In this document: piece by piece, positions 15,495-22,469 of the stretch
Layout of the letters: each line of letters starts with the position of its first letter
Position numbering within the stretch: position 1 is the stretch's first letter
NCBI GenBank assembly: GCA_028717105.1
Contig: JAQUOM010000004.1
Span: forward strand, 1 to 29,905
DNA: 29,905 nucleotides
Reading direction: 5' to 3'
Source: Candidatus Omnitrophota bacterium
GTDB taxonomy: Bacteria > Omnitrophota > Gorgyraeia > Velamenicoccales > Velamenicoccaceae
Program-made: the position numbers and the translations under genes
The notes under the pieces: generated by a model
The model's input: only the letters and a program-made list of their open reading frames with translations
What the model was told of the DNA's origin: nothing
Database searches by the model: none

Positions 15495-15821
15495 ATGAGG
15501 ACGATACTTCTTCTTTTAGCGTCGAATATTTTTATGACCATCGCCTGGTATGGCCACCTTAAATACAAACAAACGCCTTTATTTTTGGCGATTCTAGCCA
15601 GCTGGCTTATCGCTTTCGTGGAGTATTGTTTTCAGGTGCCTGCGAACCGCTTCGGACACGGAGAGTTTTCCGCCGCCCAGCTCAAGACGATCCAGGAAGT
15701 CATTACCCTTGTCGTATTTTCCGTCTTTTCCGTTCTTTATCTTAAAGAGGCTTTACGATGGAACCACGCGGTCGGTTTTCTTTTGATCGTGGTCGCCGTT
15801 CTCTTTATTTTTAAAAAATAA
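15495..15821 (+). CDS. DMT-family small membrane protein (DUF486)
   Basis: 108 aa from ATG 15495, chosen over the in-frame ATG 15474 because AAGGGG (15482-15487) sits seven bases upstream and the family begins at this point. Four membrane helices fill almost the whole protein. The conserved ASNIFMTIAWYGHLK and EYCFQVPANRFG motifs identify the DUF486 family, a short relative of drug/metabolite transporters. Substrate is unknown. It is a stand-alone gene. Confidence 0.9.
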   Translation: MRTILLLLASNIFMTIAWYGHLKYKQTPLFLAILASWLIAFVEYCFQVPANRFGHGEFSAAQLKTIQEVITLVVFSVFSVLYLKEALRWNHAVGFLLIVVAVLFIFKK

Positions 15822-15912
15822 AACTCCGCCGGCCTGTCTGCCCGCTCGTTTTCGACAGGCAGGCAGACGTGCCGCCGAATCCAACCGTTAATAACCATGC
15901 GAAGGAGGCGGG
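15822..15912 (+). repeat. Short REP-like hairpin between small membrane genes
   Basis: GCCTGTC (15832-15838) and GACAGGC (15854-15860) form a 7-bp stem, followed by further GGCAGGCAGAC words. This may be a small interspersed palindrome or a terminator for the DUF486 gene. There is no T-run on the plus strand. Confidence 0.3.
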
Positions 15913-16113
15913 ATGAAGAAACCTCTAACCATTGAGAAAGCTGTTCGCATTCTGGCCGGGGGCCTTGTGCTTGTTTCCGTTGCCCTCGCTGTTTGTGTCA
16001 ATGCCTGGTGGTTGCTTTTGGCTGTTTTCGTCGGCTGCAACCTCGTCCAGTCGGCATTCACGGATTTCTGCCCCGCAGAGAAAATCTTCGCAAAGATCGG
16101 CCTCAAACCGTAA
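15913..16113 (+). CDS. Small membrane protein, DUF2892 (YgaP-type transmembrane domain)
   Basis: 66 aa with two hydrophobic helices (about residues 11-27 and 29-47). The ending NLVQSAFTDFCPAEKIFAKIGLK, with a Cys in FCP, is the hallmark of the DUF2892 membrane domain, which in YgaP is fused to a rhodanese but often stands alone. It is preceded by a strong AAGGAGGCGGG. Function is unknown; involvement in sulfur handling is known only for the fused form. Confidence 0.88.
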   Translation: MKKPLTIEKAVRILAGGLVLVSVALAVCVNAWWLLLAVFVGCNLVQSAFTDFCPAEKIFAKIGLKP

Positions 16114-16137
16114 ACACCGGTTCGTCCCCAAAAGCCC

Positions 16138-16165
16138 TTGACAAGGGGTTTGGGTGTGGTATAGT
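16138..16165 (+). promoter_or_regulatory. Promoter of the OprB-like porin gene
   Basis: TTGACA (16138-16143), 16-base spacer, TATAGT (16160-16165). The -35 lies inside the small palindrome CCCTTGACAAGGG. The predicted transcript starts near 16172, about 40 bases before the GTG start. Confidence 0.75.
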
Positions 16166-16210
16166 AACACGAAAATATAAATCGTAGCACATATTCATAG
16201 GGGGTGTATC

Positions 16211-17578
16211 GTGAGGCGTACGGCCATCATGGTGGTGTTGGGGGTTTTCGCGATGGGCGCGTCGCCGGCGGCCGCCGAAGAAGAATCGTTGCGCGGCATC
16301 GTTGCCGGCCTGACTGCAAGGGTTGAGGCTCTTGAAAAAAAAGTCGTGGACCAGCAGGCGTATATCCAGGAGCACGAAAGATGCATCCATGACCAGCGCA
16401 AGGTTATCGCCGAACAGGATACGAAAATCAAGAATTATGAGGCCAGCGTCCGGGCGCTCGATGAGAGACTGCATCGCCAGGAGCCTTCCGCCATTTCCAT
16501 TGGTCGCGGCCTTGAGATCGGCGCCGGAGCGACCGTGATCGTGCAGGGTACCAATAATGCCAATGCCGACGGCACAGGGGAAGATCGGGCTGATGCTTCG
16601 TATTCGGCCGATATCACGCTCGCCAAGGATTTTGAATCTATCAATGGGCGGGCCTTCGTGCATCTGGAAGCAGGCACCGGAGATGGATTGGAAGATAATC
16701 TGGCACTTTACTCTAATGTTAATCGGGATGCCGACAATAATAATGACGTCCATCTGACTGAAGTCTGGTATGAGCAGGGCGCTTGTAATGATCGCCTTGC
16801 TTTGACATTCGGCAAGCTTGATCCGACCGTCTATTTTGATACTAATGAAGCCGCCAATGACGAAACGACCCAGTTTTTGGGCAGGATATTTCGTAACAAC
16901 CCCACGGTTGAATTCCCTGATAACACCTTAGGCATCCGCTTCGCCTATGAGCCCGAGGAGTGGGTGGAATTCAACGTCGGTTTTTTTGACGCTGGCGCCG
17001 ACTGGAATAAGGTTGGCGATAACGCCTTCTGCGCCGGCCAGGCGACTTTTAAACATCAGTTTTTTGGTCATCCGGGTAATTACCGCATCCTGGGCTGGTA
17101 TAACGATTTGCCGCATACCTCCTGGTTGACATCGACGAACGATAAAGAACCGGCTTTTGGTTTTGCTTTGAGTTTTGACCAGAAGGTGACCGAAGAGGTT
17201 ATGCTTTTCTGCCGTTACGGCTGGCAGGATCCGCGCGTGTATAATCCATCCTTGACCGCCACGGGCGGCAGGGTTTTTTCTTTGGAACAGTCCTGGAGCG
17301 CAGGCGTTCAGGTTGAAGGCGGGCTTTGGGGGCGAGCTAAGGACGTTCTGGGCTTTGCCGTCGGGCAGGCCATCGCTTCCGGCGATTACAAGAAGTCCAA
17401 CAGCGCCTTGGCCGCCAAGTCCGAAGGCCATTTGGAAGCTTATTACAATGTTCATTTGAACGATTATTTGTCGATCAGTCCGGATTTTCAATACATCTGG
17501 AATCCCTTCGGTAAGGATGTCGTTGGGAATACCGATCCCGTATGTGTCTGGGGCTTACGCAGCCAGATTGATTTCTAG
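16211..17578 (+). CDS. OprB-like outer-membrane porin with N-terminal coiled coil
   Basis: 455 aa from GTG 16211, with GGGGG about six bases upstream. Signal peptide to about residue 22 (ASPAAAE). Residues about 24-92 form a heptad-like coiled coil (VAGLTARVEALEKKVVDQQAYI and following), seen in porins anchored through the periplasm. The barrel part contains LTEVWYEQGACNDRLALTFGKLDPTVYFD and the C-terminal EAYYNVHLNDYLSISPDFQYIWNPFG, the conserved tail of the OprB (carbohydrate-selective) family. It ends in a strand closing with Phe. Despite the family name the substrate is open. CbiM follows after 131 bases, so a Co/Ni-related role is possible. Confidence 0.85.
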   Translation: MRRTAIMVVLGVFAMGASPAAAEEESLRGIVAGLTARVEALEKKVVDQQAYIQEHERCIHDQRKVIAEQDTKIKNYEASVRALDERLHRQEPSAISIGRGLEIGAGATVIVQGTNNANADGTGEDRADASYSADITLAKDFESINGRAFVHLEAGTGDGLEDNLALYSNVNRDADNNNDVHLTEVWYEQGACNDRLALTFGKLDPTVYFDTNEAANDETTQFLGRIFRNNPTVEFPDNTLGIRFAYEPEEWVEFNVGFFDAGADWNKVGDNAFCAGQATFKHQFFGHPGNYRILGWYNDLPHTSWLTSTNDKEPAFGFALSFDQKVTEEVMLFCRYGWQDPRVYNPSLTATGGRVFSLEQSWSAGVQVEGGLWGRAKDVLGFAVGQAIASGDYKKSNSALAAKSEGHLEAYYNVHLNDYLSISPDFQYIWNPFGKDVVGNTDPVCVWGLRSQIDF

Positions 17579-17634
17579 AGAAAATATATTGATGATCGTT
17601 TAACGCTAAAGAAAGACCCCTTGCCAAAACGCTT

Positions 17635-17677
17635 GTCAATTTAGCCCCTGAACGCCAGGGGCAGTCGTTCAATTGAC
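17635..17677 (+). promoter_or_regulatory. Nested hairpin between the porin gene and cbiM
   Basis: Outer stem GTCAATT/AATTGAC (17635-17641 with 17671-17677) encloses a second perfect stem GCCCCTG/CAGGGGC (17644-17650 with 17656-17662). Both are 7 bp without mismatch. No T-run follows, so it is not a standard terminator. It may be an RNA regulatory or mRNA-processing element, or an operator. The words of a cobalamin riboswitch were not seen. Confidence 0.5.
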
Positions 17678-17709
17678 CTGCGCAGGCTTTTCGGGGTTAA
17701 GGAGGTGTT

Positions 17710-18354
17710 ATGCATATTCCCGATGGTTTCCTGTCTCCTCCGGTTTGGGCATCCGGGTGGGCGGTGATGACGGCGGCCCTGGGGTGGTGTGTCAAGAAGA
17801 CGCACGCACTTCTTGAGGAAAAGATGGTGCCGTTGATGGGCGTGATGTGCGCCTTTATCTTTGCGGCGCAGATGCTGAATTTTCCTATCCTTGGCGGTAC
17901 GTCGGGGCACCTCTTGGGCGGCGTCCTGGCGGCTGTTCTATTGGGACCTTGTCCGGCGGCTGTTGTGTTGGCGAGTGTTCTTGTTGTCCAGTGCCTTGTT
18001 TTCCAGGATGGCGGACTGACGGCTCTCGGTGCGAATATCTTCAATATGGCGATCGTTGGAACGATGGGGGGATATTTTATTTTCAGGTTGATCTATAAAA
18101 TGAAGTCTACGCCGAAAGTATTTTTGATCGCCGTGGCCTGTGCGGCGTGGTTTTCGGTCATCCTGGCCGCTACCGCCTGCGCTTTTGAGCTGGCTTTATC
18201 AGGAACTGTCGCGCTGACATCCGTCTTTGCCGCCATGGCGGGGGTCCATGCCCTGATCGGGATAGGAGAGGCGTTGATCACGGTGTTTGTCGTCGAATTT
18301 GTCGTCAAGGCCAGGCCGGATCTTGTTTATGGTTTAAAGCGGAGGGGTTTATGA
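17710..18354 (+). CDS. cbiM: CbiM/NikM-type cobalt or nickel ECF-transporter substrate component
   Basis: 214 aa, about six to seven membrane helices. The invariant N-terminus MHIPDGFLS places His2 next to the amino group for metal binding. The second conserved histidine is His67 in GGTSGHLLGG; in NikM these positions coordinate the metal. QCLVFQDGGLTALGANIFNMA is also a family hallmark. It captures Co2+ or Ni2+ for import by an energy-coupling-factor transporter. AAGGAGGTG precedes the start. The PDGLE protein overlaps the 3' end, but the CbiQ and CbiO energising subunits are not in this window. Co versus Ni cannot be decided from sequence. Confidence 0.93.
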   Translation: MHIPDGFLSPPVWASGWAVMTAALGWCVKKTHALLEEKMVPLMGVMCAFIFAAQMLNFPILGGTSGHLLGGVLAAVLLGPCPAAVVLASVLVVQCLVFQDGGLTALGANIFNMAIVGTMGGYFIFRLIYKMKSTPKVFLIAVACAAWFSVILAATACAFELALSGTVALTSVFAAMAGVHALIGIGEALITVFVVEFVVKARPDLVYGLKRRGL

Positions 18355-18665
18355 AGACAAGAGAGATCATATTCGGCATTCTGGCCGCTTTGGTTTTGGC
18401 TGTTTTTTTGAGTCCTTTTGCGTCAGAACATCCTGATGGTTTGGAACGCGTCGCAGAAGATCATGGGTTTATCGAGCGGGGAGAAGGGGAGCCGGCCGTA
18501 GACGCTCCTGTGCCGGATTACGTTGTTCCCGGCGTTAAAAATGAGAAGATGGCGACAGCCCTGGCTGGAGCCTTGGGCGTCGTCATTGTTTTTGCCGCCG
18601 GTTACGGCGCGGCACGCCTTCTCGTTCGTTCTGCAAAATCCGGGCGTGCACAAAAACGGGGATGA
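18351..18665 (+). CDS. PDGLE-domain accessory subunit of the Co/Ni transporter (CbiN/NikN-like)
   Basis: 104 aa with two membrane helices (about residues 7-23 and 65-87). The periplasmic part starts SPFASEHPDGLERVAEDHGF, containing the PDGLE motif of the accessory protein that is fused to or follows CbiM/NikM. It overlaps cbiM by four bases (ATGA), so the two are translated together. It probably helps metal loading in place of CbiN. The following gene is on the other strand. Confidence 0.9.
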   Translation: MKTREIIFGILAALVLAVFLSPFASEHPDGLERVAEDHGFIERGEGEPAVDAPVPDYVVPGVKNEKMATALAGALGVVIVFAAGYGAARLLVRSAKSGRAQKRG

Positions 18666-18673
18666 GACGGGTC

Positions 18674-19000
18674 TTAGTACCCGGAATTTGAGCTGAACGG
18701 CCCGCCGGAAAGGTCCACGGAACCGTCCATGTAGACCTTGGCGAATAGCTCGTTGTATTCCGATGGCACGATCGCCCGGTATGTCAGATACCAGAATTGT
18801 CCGTGGGAGGAATTAGTGAGCGTGACGCTGAAAAGATAATATTTTTTCAGGTCCACGGATGTCTTTGCAATGGTTTCTTCTGCCAGCTCAAGGGAGCGCT
18901 TCAGGGGCAGGGTGGGTGCCTGGGCGTACGCCGAAGAAGCCAGGATCCAGGCCAGGGCCGCCGCACAGATATAAGCCGCAATATACTTCTTGCCTTTCAT
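18674..19000 (-). CDS. Small exported protein of unknown function
   Basis: 108 aa, read from 19000 down to 18674. A signal peptide is clear (MKGKKYIAAYICAAALAWILASSAYAQ). The mature 80 residues include LELAEETIAKTSVDLKKYYLFSVTL, HGQFWYLTYRA and KVYMDGSVDLSG, a fold resembling small PepSY-like periplasmic domains, but I do not recognise the family securely. GGAAAGGAAG lies just upstream of the start. It is transcribed divergently from pilT from an overlapping promoter region and converges on the PDGLE gene with only eight bases between the stops. Confidence 0.75.
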   Translation of the reverse strand: MKGKKYIAAYICAAALAWILASSAYAQAPTLPLKRSLELAEETIAKTSVDLKKYYLFSVTLTNSSHGQFWYLTYRAIVPSEYNELFAKVYMDGSVDLSGGPFSSNSGY

Positions 19001-19032
19001 GGCTTCCTTTCCTTTGTCGGGGTATTTTTTTC

Positions 19033-19060
19033 TTGTCTTCTCTTCTTAAAGCATTATAAT
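19033..19060 (+). promoter_or_regulatory. Candidate promoter of pilT, overlapping the divergent promoter
   Basis: TTGTCT (19033-19038), 16-base spacer, TATAAT (19055-19060). The -10 boxes of the two directions share bases 19055-19058, so both promoters cannot be occupied at once. The -35 is imperfect. Confidence 0.5.
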
Positions 19061-19081
19061 ATCATTCATTCAGACTGTCTA
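19053..19081 (-). promoter_or_regulatory. Promoter of the small exported-protein gene (minus strand)
   Basis: Read on the minus strand: TAGACA (19081-19076), 17-base spacer, TATAAT (19058-19053). It overlaps a plus-strand promoter for pilT. Confidence 0.65.
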
Positions 19082-19107
19082 TCGGGAGTTCTACTGAAGC
19101 GATTCTT

Positions 19108-20148
19108 ATGGATATCAAAGATTTATTGAAGCATATCGTGGCCAAGGGCGCCTCAGACTTGCATTTGACGCCGGGTCTGCCGCCGATGATGCGCTTAAAC
19201 GGCGTCTTAGAAAAGCTCGAAGATCAAATCCTTGAAAGCCCGCAGATCCAGGAAATGGTCGAAAAGATCCTGCCTGAAAATAAACGGCTTGTACCGGGAG
19301 AGGAGATCGATCTCGGTATTGAGATCAGGGGCATGGCCCGTTTCCGGGTCAACGTTTATTATGACCGTAACGGGTTGTGCGCGGCTTTCCGTCTCATCCC
19401 CGCCCTCATCAGGTCTTTGAGCGAGTTGGGCGTTCCCGAGATCGTGGGCAAGGTCAGCGAGATGAAACGCGGTCTGGTCCTGGTGACGGGCGTCACGGGC
19501 AGCGGAAAGTCTACGACGCTGGCGGCCATCATCGACATGATCAACGCCAAGAGACGCGACCATATCATTACCATTGAAGACCCTATCGAATTTGTCCATC
19601 ATCACAAGAAATGCATTGTCAACCAGCGGGAAGTCGGCATGCACACCCGTTCTTTTTCAGAGGCCTTGAGAGGCGCCTTGCGCGAGGACCCGGATGTCAT
19701 CCTCGTCGGAGAGATGCGCGATCTTGATACGATCTCTATGGCCATGACGGCGGCGGAAACGGGCCATCTGGTCTTCGGGACGCTCCATACACGCGGCGCG
19801 GCCCAGACCATTGACAGGGTCATCGATATTTTTCCGCCGCACCAGCAGGAACAGATCCGTACCCAGTTGGCCGAGAGCCTTGAGATGGTCATCTCGCAGG
19901 TTCTTCTACCGTCCATGGAAGGCGGCCGGCGCCAACTGGCTTGCGAGGTCATGGTCATGACGACGGCGATCCGCCAGTTGATCCGCAACAAAAAGACACA
20001 CCTGATCGCAACAGAGATCGAGACAGGCATCCAGTTCGGGATGCAGTCGATGGAGAGATCCCTGAAGAGTCTGGTGGACACGGGCAAGGTTACCCAGGAA
20101 TCGGCGCTGCCGTGGATCCACGATAAGAAGATTTTTGAGAATACGTAA
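19108..20148 (+). CDS. pilT: PilT-type retraction ATPase of type IV pili
   Basis: 346 aa, the normal PilT length. The N-terminal PAS-like domain (ASDLHLTPGLPPMMRLNG) is followed by the AAA-like secretion ATPase core: Walker A GVTGSGKST (128-136), Asp box ITIEDPIEF (154-162), Walker B DPDVILVGEMRD (194-205) and His box TGHLVFGTLHT (219-229). The C-terminal AIRQLIRNKKT corresponds to the AIRNLIRE motif needed for retraction. It drives pilus retraction, hence twitching or DNA uptake, at the inner membrane. No other pilus gene is nearby. PilU is a close paralogue and cannot be fully excluded. Confidence 0.94.
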   Translation: MDIKDLLKHIVAKGASDLHLTPGLPPMMRLNGVLEKLEDQILESPQIQEMVEKILPENKRLVPGEEIDLGIEIRGMARFRVNVYYDRNGLCAAFRLIPALIRSLSELGVPEIVGKVSEMKRGLVLVTGVTGSGKSTTLAAIIDMINAKRRDHIITIEDPIEFVHHHKKCIVNQREVGMHTRSFSEALRGALREDPDVILVGEMRDLDTISMAMTAAETGHLVFGTLHTRGAAQTIDRVIDIFPPHQQEQIRTQLAESLEMVISQVLLPSMEGGRRQLACEVMVMTTAIRQLIRNKKTHLIATEIETGIQFGMQSMERSLKSLVDTGKVTQESALPWIHDKKIFENT

Positions 20149-20198
20149 TTTCAGCTCGCCGGCCTTGCTTTTTGGGCGAGTTCGGGGTAAAGAGATTT

Positions 20199-20283
20199 GC
20201 CGGGATGGTGGAATTGGCAGACACATACGTTTGAGGGGCGTATGCCGTAAGGCGTAAGGGTTCGACCCCCTTTCCCGGCACCA
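20199..20283 (+). tRNA. tRNA-Leu (anticodon GAG)
   Basis: A full cloverleaf of 85 nt with the long variable arm of class II tRNAs. Acceptor GCCGGGA pairs with TCCCGGC, the D-loop region reads TGGAATTGGCAGACAC as in bacterial tRNA-Leu, and the anticodon loop TTGAGGG gives GAG. The T-arm contains GGTTCGA, and the 3' CCA is encoded. It lies about 50 bases after pilT and is followed by a strong terminator. Confidence 0.96.
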
Positions 20284-20291
20284 GTTTCATT

Positions 20292-20330
20292 AACGGCTCA
20301 CCGCCATGATGAGGTGAGCCGTTTTGATTT
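20292..20330 (+). terminator. Intrinsic terminator after tRNA-Leu
   Basis: Perfect 11-bp stem AACGGCTCACC/GGTGAGCCGTT (20292-20302 with 20313-20323), 10-base loop, then TTGATTT. It ends the pilT/tRNA-Leu transcript. Confidence 0.85.
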
Positions 20331-20340
20331 GTGAGATAAG

Positions 20341-20431
20341 AACCCTTACGCCATCAAGGTGAGGGTTCGCGACTCAAGCGAAAGCGAAGGAGTCCCGAGC
20401 GAAGTCGAGGGGACCCCCTTTCCCGGCACCA
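20341..20431 (+). repeat. Broken copy of the tRNA-Leu 3' end carrying a palindromic insert
   Basis: The last 20 bases of the tRNA (20264-20283) recur exactly at 20412-20431. AGGGTTCG of the T-arm recurs at 20362-20369. Between them lies a 42-base insert with GACTC/GAGTC and GTCCC/GGGAC palindromes and the words AAGCGAAAGCGAAGG and CGAGCGAAGTCGAGG. Just before it, 20341-20352 is an inverted copy of tRNA bases 20251-20262. The rest of the tRNA is missing, so this is not a functional gene. It looks like a short palindromic repeat inserted into a duplicated tRNA end, or the remnant of an integration site. Confidence 0.7.
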
Positions 20432-20681
20432 TATCTAAGGGCTGTTTCATAAAATGGGAGCGGCCTTTTTTCTTGAGAGTCATCCGGCTGGCGGCCGGGA
20501 ATGAAGAAGAATGTGAGGGGTCAGAGGTTCAAAGTGTCGGGGCACCAGGAGAAAAAGGAAGGCTATTGATAACTGATTGTTACGGCAAAGGCGGGGTTGT
20601 TATTTGCGGTGTTTCTCTTAAGGTTCAAAAAAGATCTTTGCGTCGGCTCTCTGATTCTTCGACACGGTGGTACTTCTGCGT
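20432..20681 (+). other. Intergenic region without a recognisable gene
   Basis: 250 bases between the repeat and the converging signalling operon. An open frame runs through it from 20359 but begins inside the repeat, and its translation shows no family features. I see no promoter, RNA gene or terminator here that I can defend. Confidence 0.4.
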
Positions 20682-21626
20682 TTATTCCGCCCTGCTGTCT
20701 GTCCGGCGATCCTTGACATAGCTGGAGCGTTCAATGCGTTTTGCCGCTTCTTTGAGTTCGGCGCCTATCTCGGCAATTTGCGCGACATGGGTGAGCTGCC
20801 GGTTTTCGTTGGTCACGATCCCCATAGAAATGGACAGGAGCCCGAATTTTTGTTCGACGCCCTTGCGGTCTTTCCCCATGATATAACCCGCTTGCCGGTC
20901 TTCATCGGTATAGAAGGAGGGAGCGATTTTTTCGAATTCTTCGATGATCTTGGCGCAGATCGTGTCGGCTTTGTCGGGTGCGGTTACGACGACAAAATCA
21001 TCGCCGCCGATATGGCCGATGAAATCGTCGGGATCACCGCAGCATTGGGTCGAGCGGATGAGGAGCCGGGCCGTTTCCCGGATGACCTCGTCCCCGTGGC
21101 TGAATCCGTACTTATCGTTATAGACCTTGAATTTGTCAAGGTCGGCATAAATGACGGCGATGGAGCCTTTTTTATCAATGCGTTCCTGGAGCTCGTTCAA
21201 GATAGAAACATTGCCGGGCAGGCGCGTCAAAGGGTTGGCGTCGAGGTCGCGTTCGGTGCGGCGGAGGATCATTTTGATGCGCGCCATGAGTTCCCGCGGT
21301 TCGAACGGTTTGACGAGGTAGTCATCTGCGCCGGCGTTGATGCCGGAGACTTTGTCGGAGACGTCGCTTTTGCCGGTCAGCATGATGATGGGCAGGTGGC
21401 TCAAGAGGATGTCTTTTTTGATGATTGCGCAGAGCTCCGGCCCCGTCATCTTCGGCATGTTGTAGTCGACGATAACGAGATTGGGCGCTTTGTTCTTGAT
21501 GAGGTCGACGCCTTCCAGGCCGTTTTCAGCCTCCAGGACTTCGTAGCCTTCTTCGGTCAGCGTCAGGTTCAGGACATCCCGGATGTCGGGATCGTCGTCA
21601 ATGATGATGATGCGCGTTTTAGGCAT
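20682..21626 (-). CDS. Response regulator: REC domain plus variant GGDEF domain (GGDDF)
   Basis: 314 aa, read from 21626. Residues 1-123 are a complete receiver: acidic pocket Asp10-Asp11-Asp12, phospho-acceptor Asp54 (VIVDYNMP), Thr84, Lys106 (LVKPF). Residues about 130-300 are a GGDEF-type domain beginning NPLTRLPGNVSI, but the signature reads GHIGGDDF (about 205-211) instead of GG(D/E)EF. The upstream RxxD inhibitory site has no Arg. The second acidic residue (E to D) is a conservative change, so activity is uncertain: it may be a weak or inactive diguanylate cyclase, or a GTP/c-di-GMP sensor. It overlaps the REC-REC gene by eight bases and is the last gene of the FIST-kinase operon. Confidence 0.9.
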   Translation of the reverse strand: MPKTRIIIIDDDPDIRDVLNLTLTEEGYEVLEAENGLEGVDLIKNKAPNLVIVDYNMPKMTGPELCAIIKKDILLSHLPIIMLTGKSDVSDKVSGINAGADDYLVKPFEPRELMARIKMILRRTERDLDANPLTRLPGNVSILNELQERIDKKGSIAVIYADLDKFKVYNDKYGFSHGDEVIRETARLLIRSTQCCGDPDDFIGHIGGDDFVVVTAPDKADTICAKIIEEFEKIAPSFYTDEDRQAGYIMGKDRKGVEQKFGLLSISMGIVTNENRQLTHVAQIAEIGAELKEAAKRIERSSYVKDRRTDSRAE

Positions 21627-22365
21627 GGAGCGAGCCCTTGATTTCCTTGACGAGATCGTCGGCAGAGAAGGGTTTGGTGAGGTATTTTGCGACGCCCAGG
21701 GTCAGGCCGTGCCGTTTGTCGTCATCGGAGATGTAGGTGCCTGTCAGGACTACCACGGGAATGTCGCAGGTTTTCGGGTCGCCCTTGAGGTGCTTGATGA
21801 CTTCGAAACCGTTCATGCCCGGCATATTGATGTCGAGGAGGATCAGGTTGATATTGCCGCTTTTGACTTTTTCAAGCGCCTCCTGTCCGTTATAGGCCTT
21901 TTCGGGGCTGAGGTTGTTGTCTTTGAGGCAGATAGCGATAATATCGACAATGTCGGGATCATCATCGACGACAAGGATCGTCTTTTTCTGGCCTTTGCCG
22001 TTGACTTTGGAAAAAATGCGTCTGACGGTAGCCACGAGCTCCTCCTGGCGAAATGGTTTAGAAATATAATCCAGGATACCCTGGCGGTATTGGGAGTCCT
22101 GGGCTAAAACGGACAGGATGATGACAGGGATGTCCTGGGTATTGGGGTCGTCTTTGAGGTGTTTGGCGACTTCGAAGCCGTTGATTCCCGGAAGCATGAT
22201 ATCAAGCACGATCAGGTCCGGTTTTTCGCTCTGGGCCTTGAGGATGCCTTCCTGGCCGTTGGAAGCCTCGAGGACTTCGCAGCCTTCCTCTTCAAGATAG
22301 ATGCGGACGATCTCTCTGATGTCCGCCTCATCGTCGATCACAAGGATCTTTTTCTTTGTATTCAT
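21619..22365 (-). CDS. Tandem receiver protein (REC-REC)
   Basis: 248 aa, read from 22365. It has two complete receiver domains and nothing else. First: DDE pocket at 11-13, Asp55 (LIVLDIMLPG), Lys103 (ISKPF). Second (from about 128): DDD pocket, Asp178 (LILLDINMPG), Thr in VLTG, and Lys in LTKPF. Both should be phosphorylatable. With no output domain it probably works as a phosphate relay or sink between the kinase gene upstream and the REC-GGDDF protein downstream, which it overlaps. GAGGAG lies before the start. A gap of 104 bases separates it from the kinase gene. Confidence 0.93.
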   Translation of the reverse strand: MNTKKKILVIDDEADIREIVRIYLEEEGCEVLEASNGQEGILKAQSEKPDLIVLDIMLPGINGFEVAKHLKDDPNTQDIPVIILSVLAQDSQYRQGILDYISKPFRQEELVATVRRIFSKVNGKGQKKTILVVDDDPDIVDIIAICLKDNNLSPEKAYNGQEALEKVKSGNINLILLDINMPGMNGFEVIKHLKGDPKTCDIPVVVLTGTYISDDDKRHGLTLGVAKYLTKPFSADDLVKEIKGSLHA

Positions 22366-22469
22366 GGATGCTCCTCAAAGGGCCGCTTTTCCTTATGCGG
22401 CATAGCGATGGGAATAATGATTAATCATAGCATATTTTTCCATCTTTGGCATCTTTCTGTTGTGCTCCT

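Noticed and set aside
17579..17709. Cobalamin riboswitch upstream of cbiM
   Set aside because: The conserved B12-box and GCCACTG words are absent, and the region is too short for the full aptamer.
20359..20721. 120-aa plus-strand coding gene
   Set aside because: It starts inside the palindromic repeat, has no ribosome site, ends within the 3' part of the opposite-strand GGDEF gene, and its translation has no family features.
20667..21641. Long plus-strand open frame opposite the REC-GGDDF gene
   Set aside because: It is the mirror of a well-supported gene on the minus strand; its translation is an acidic low-complexity antisense product without motifs.
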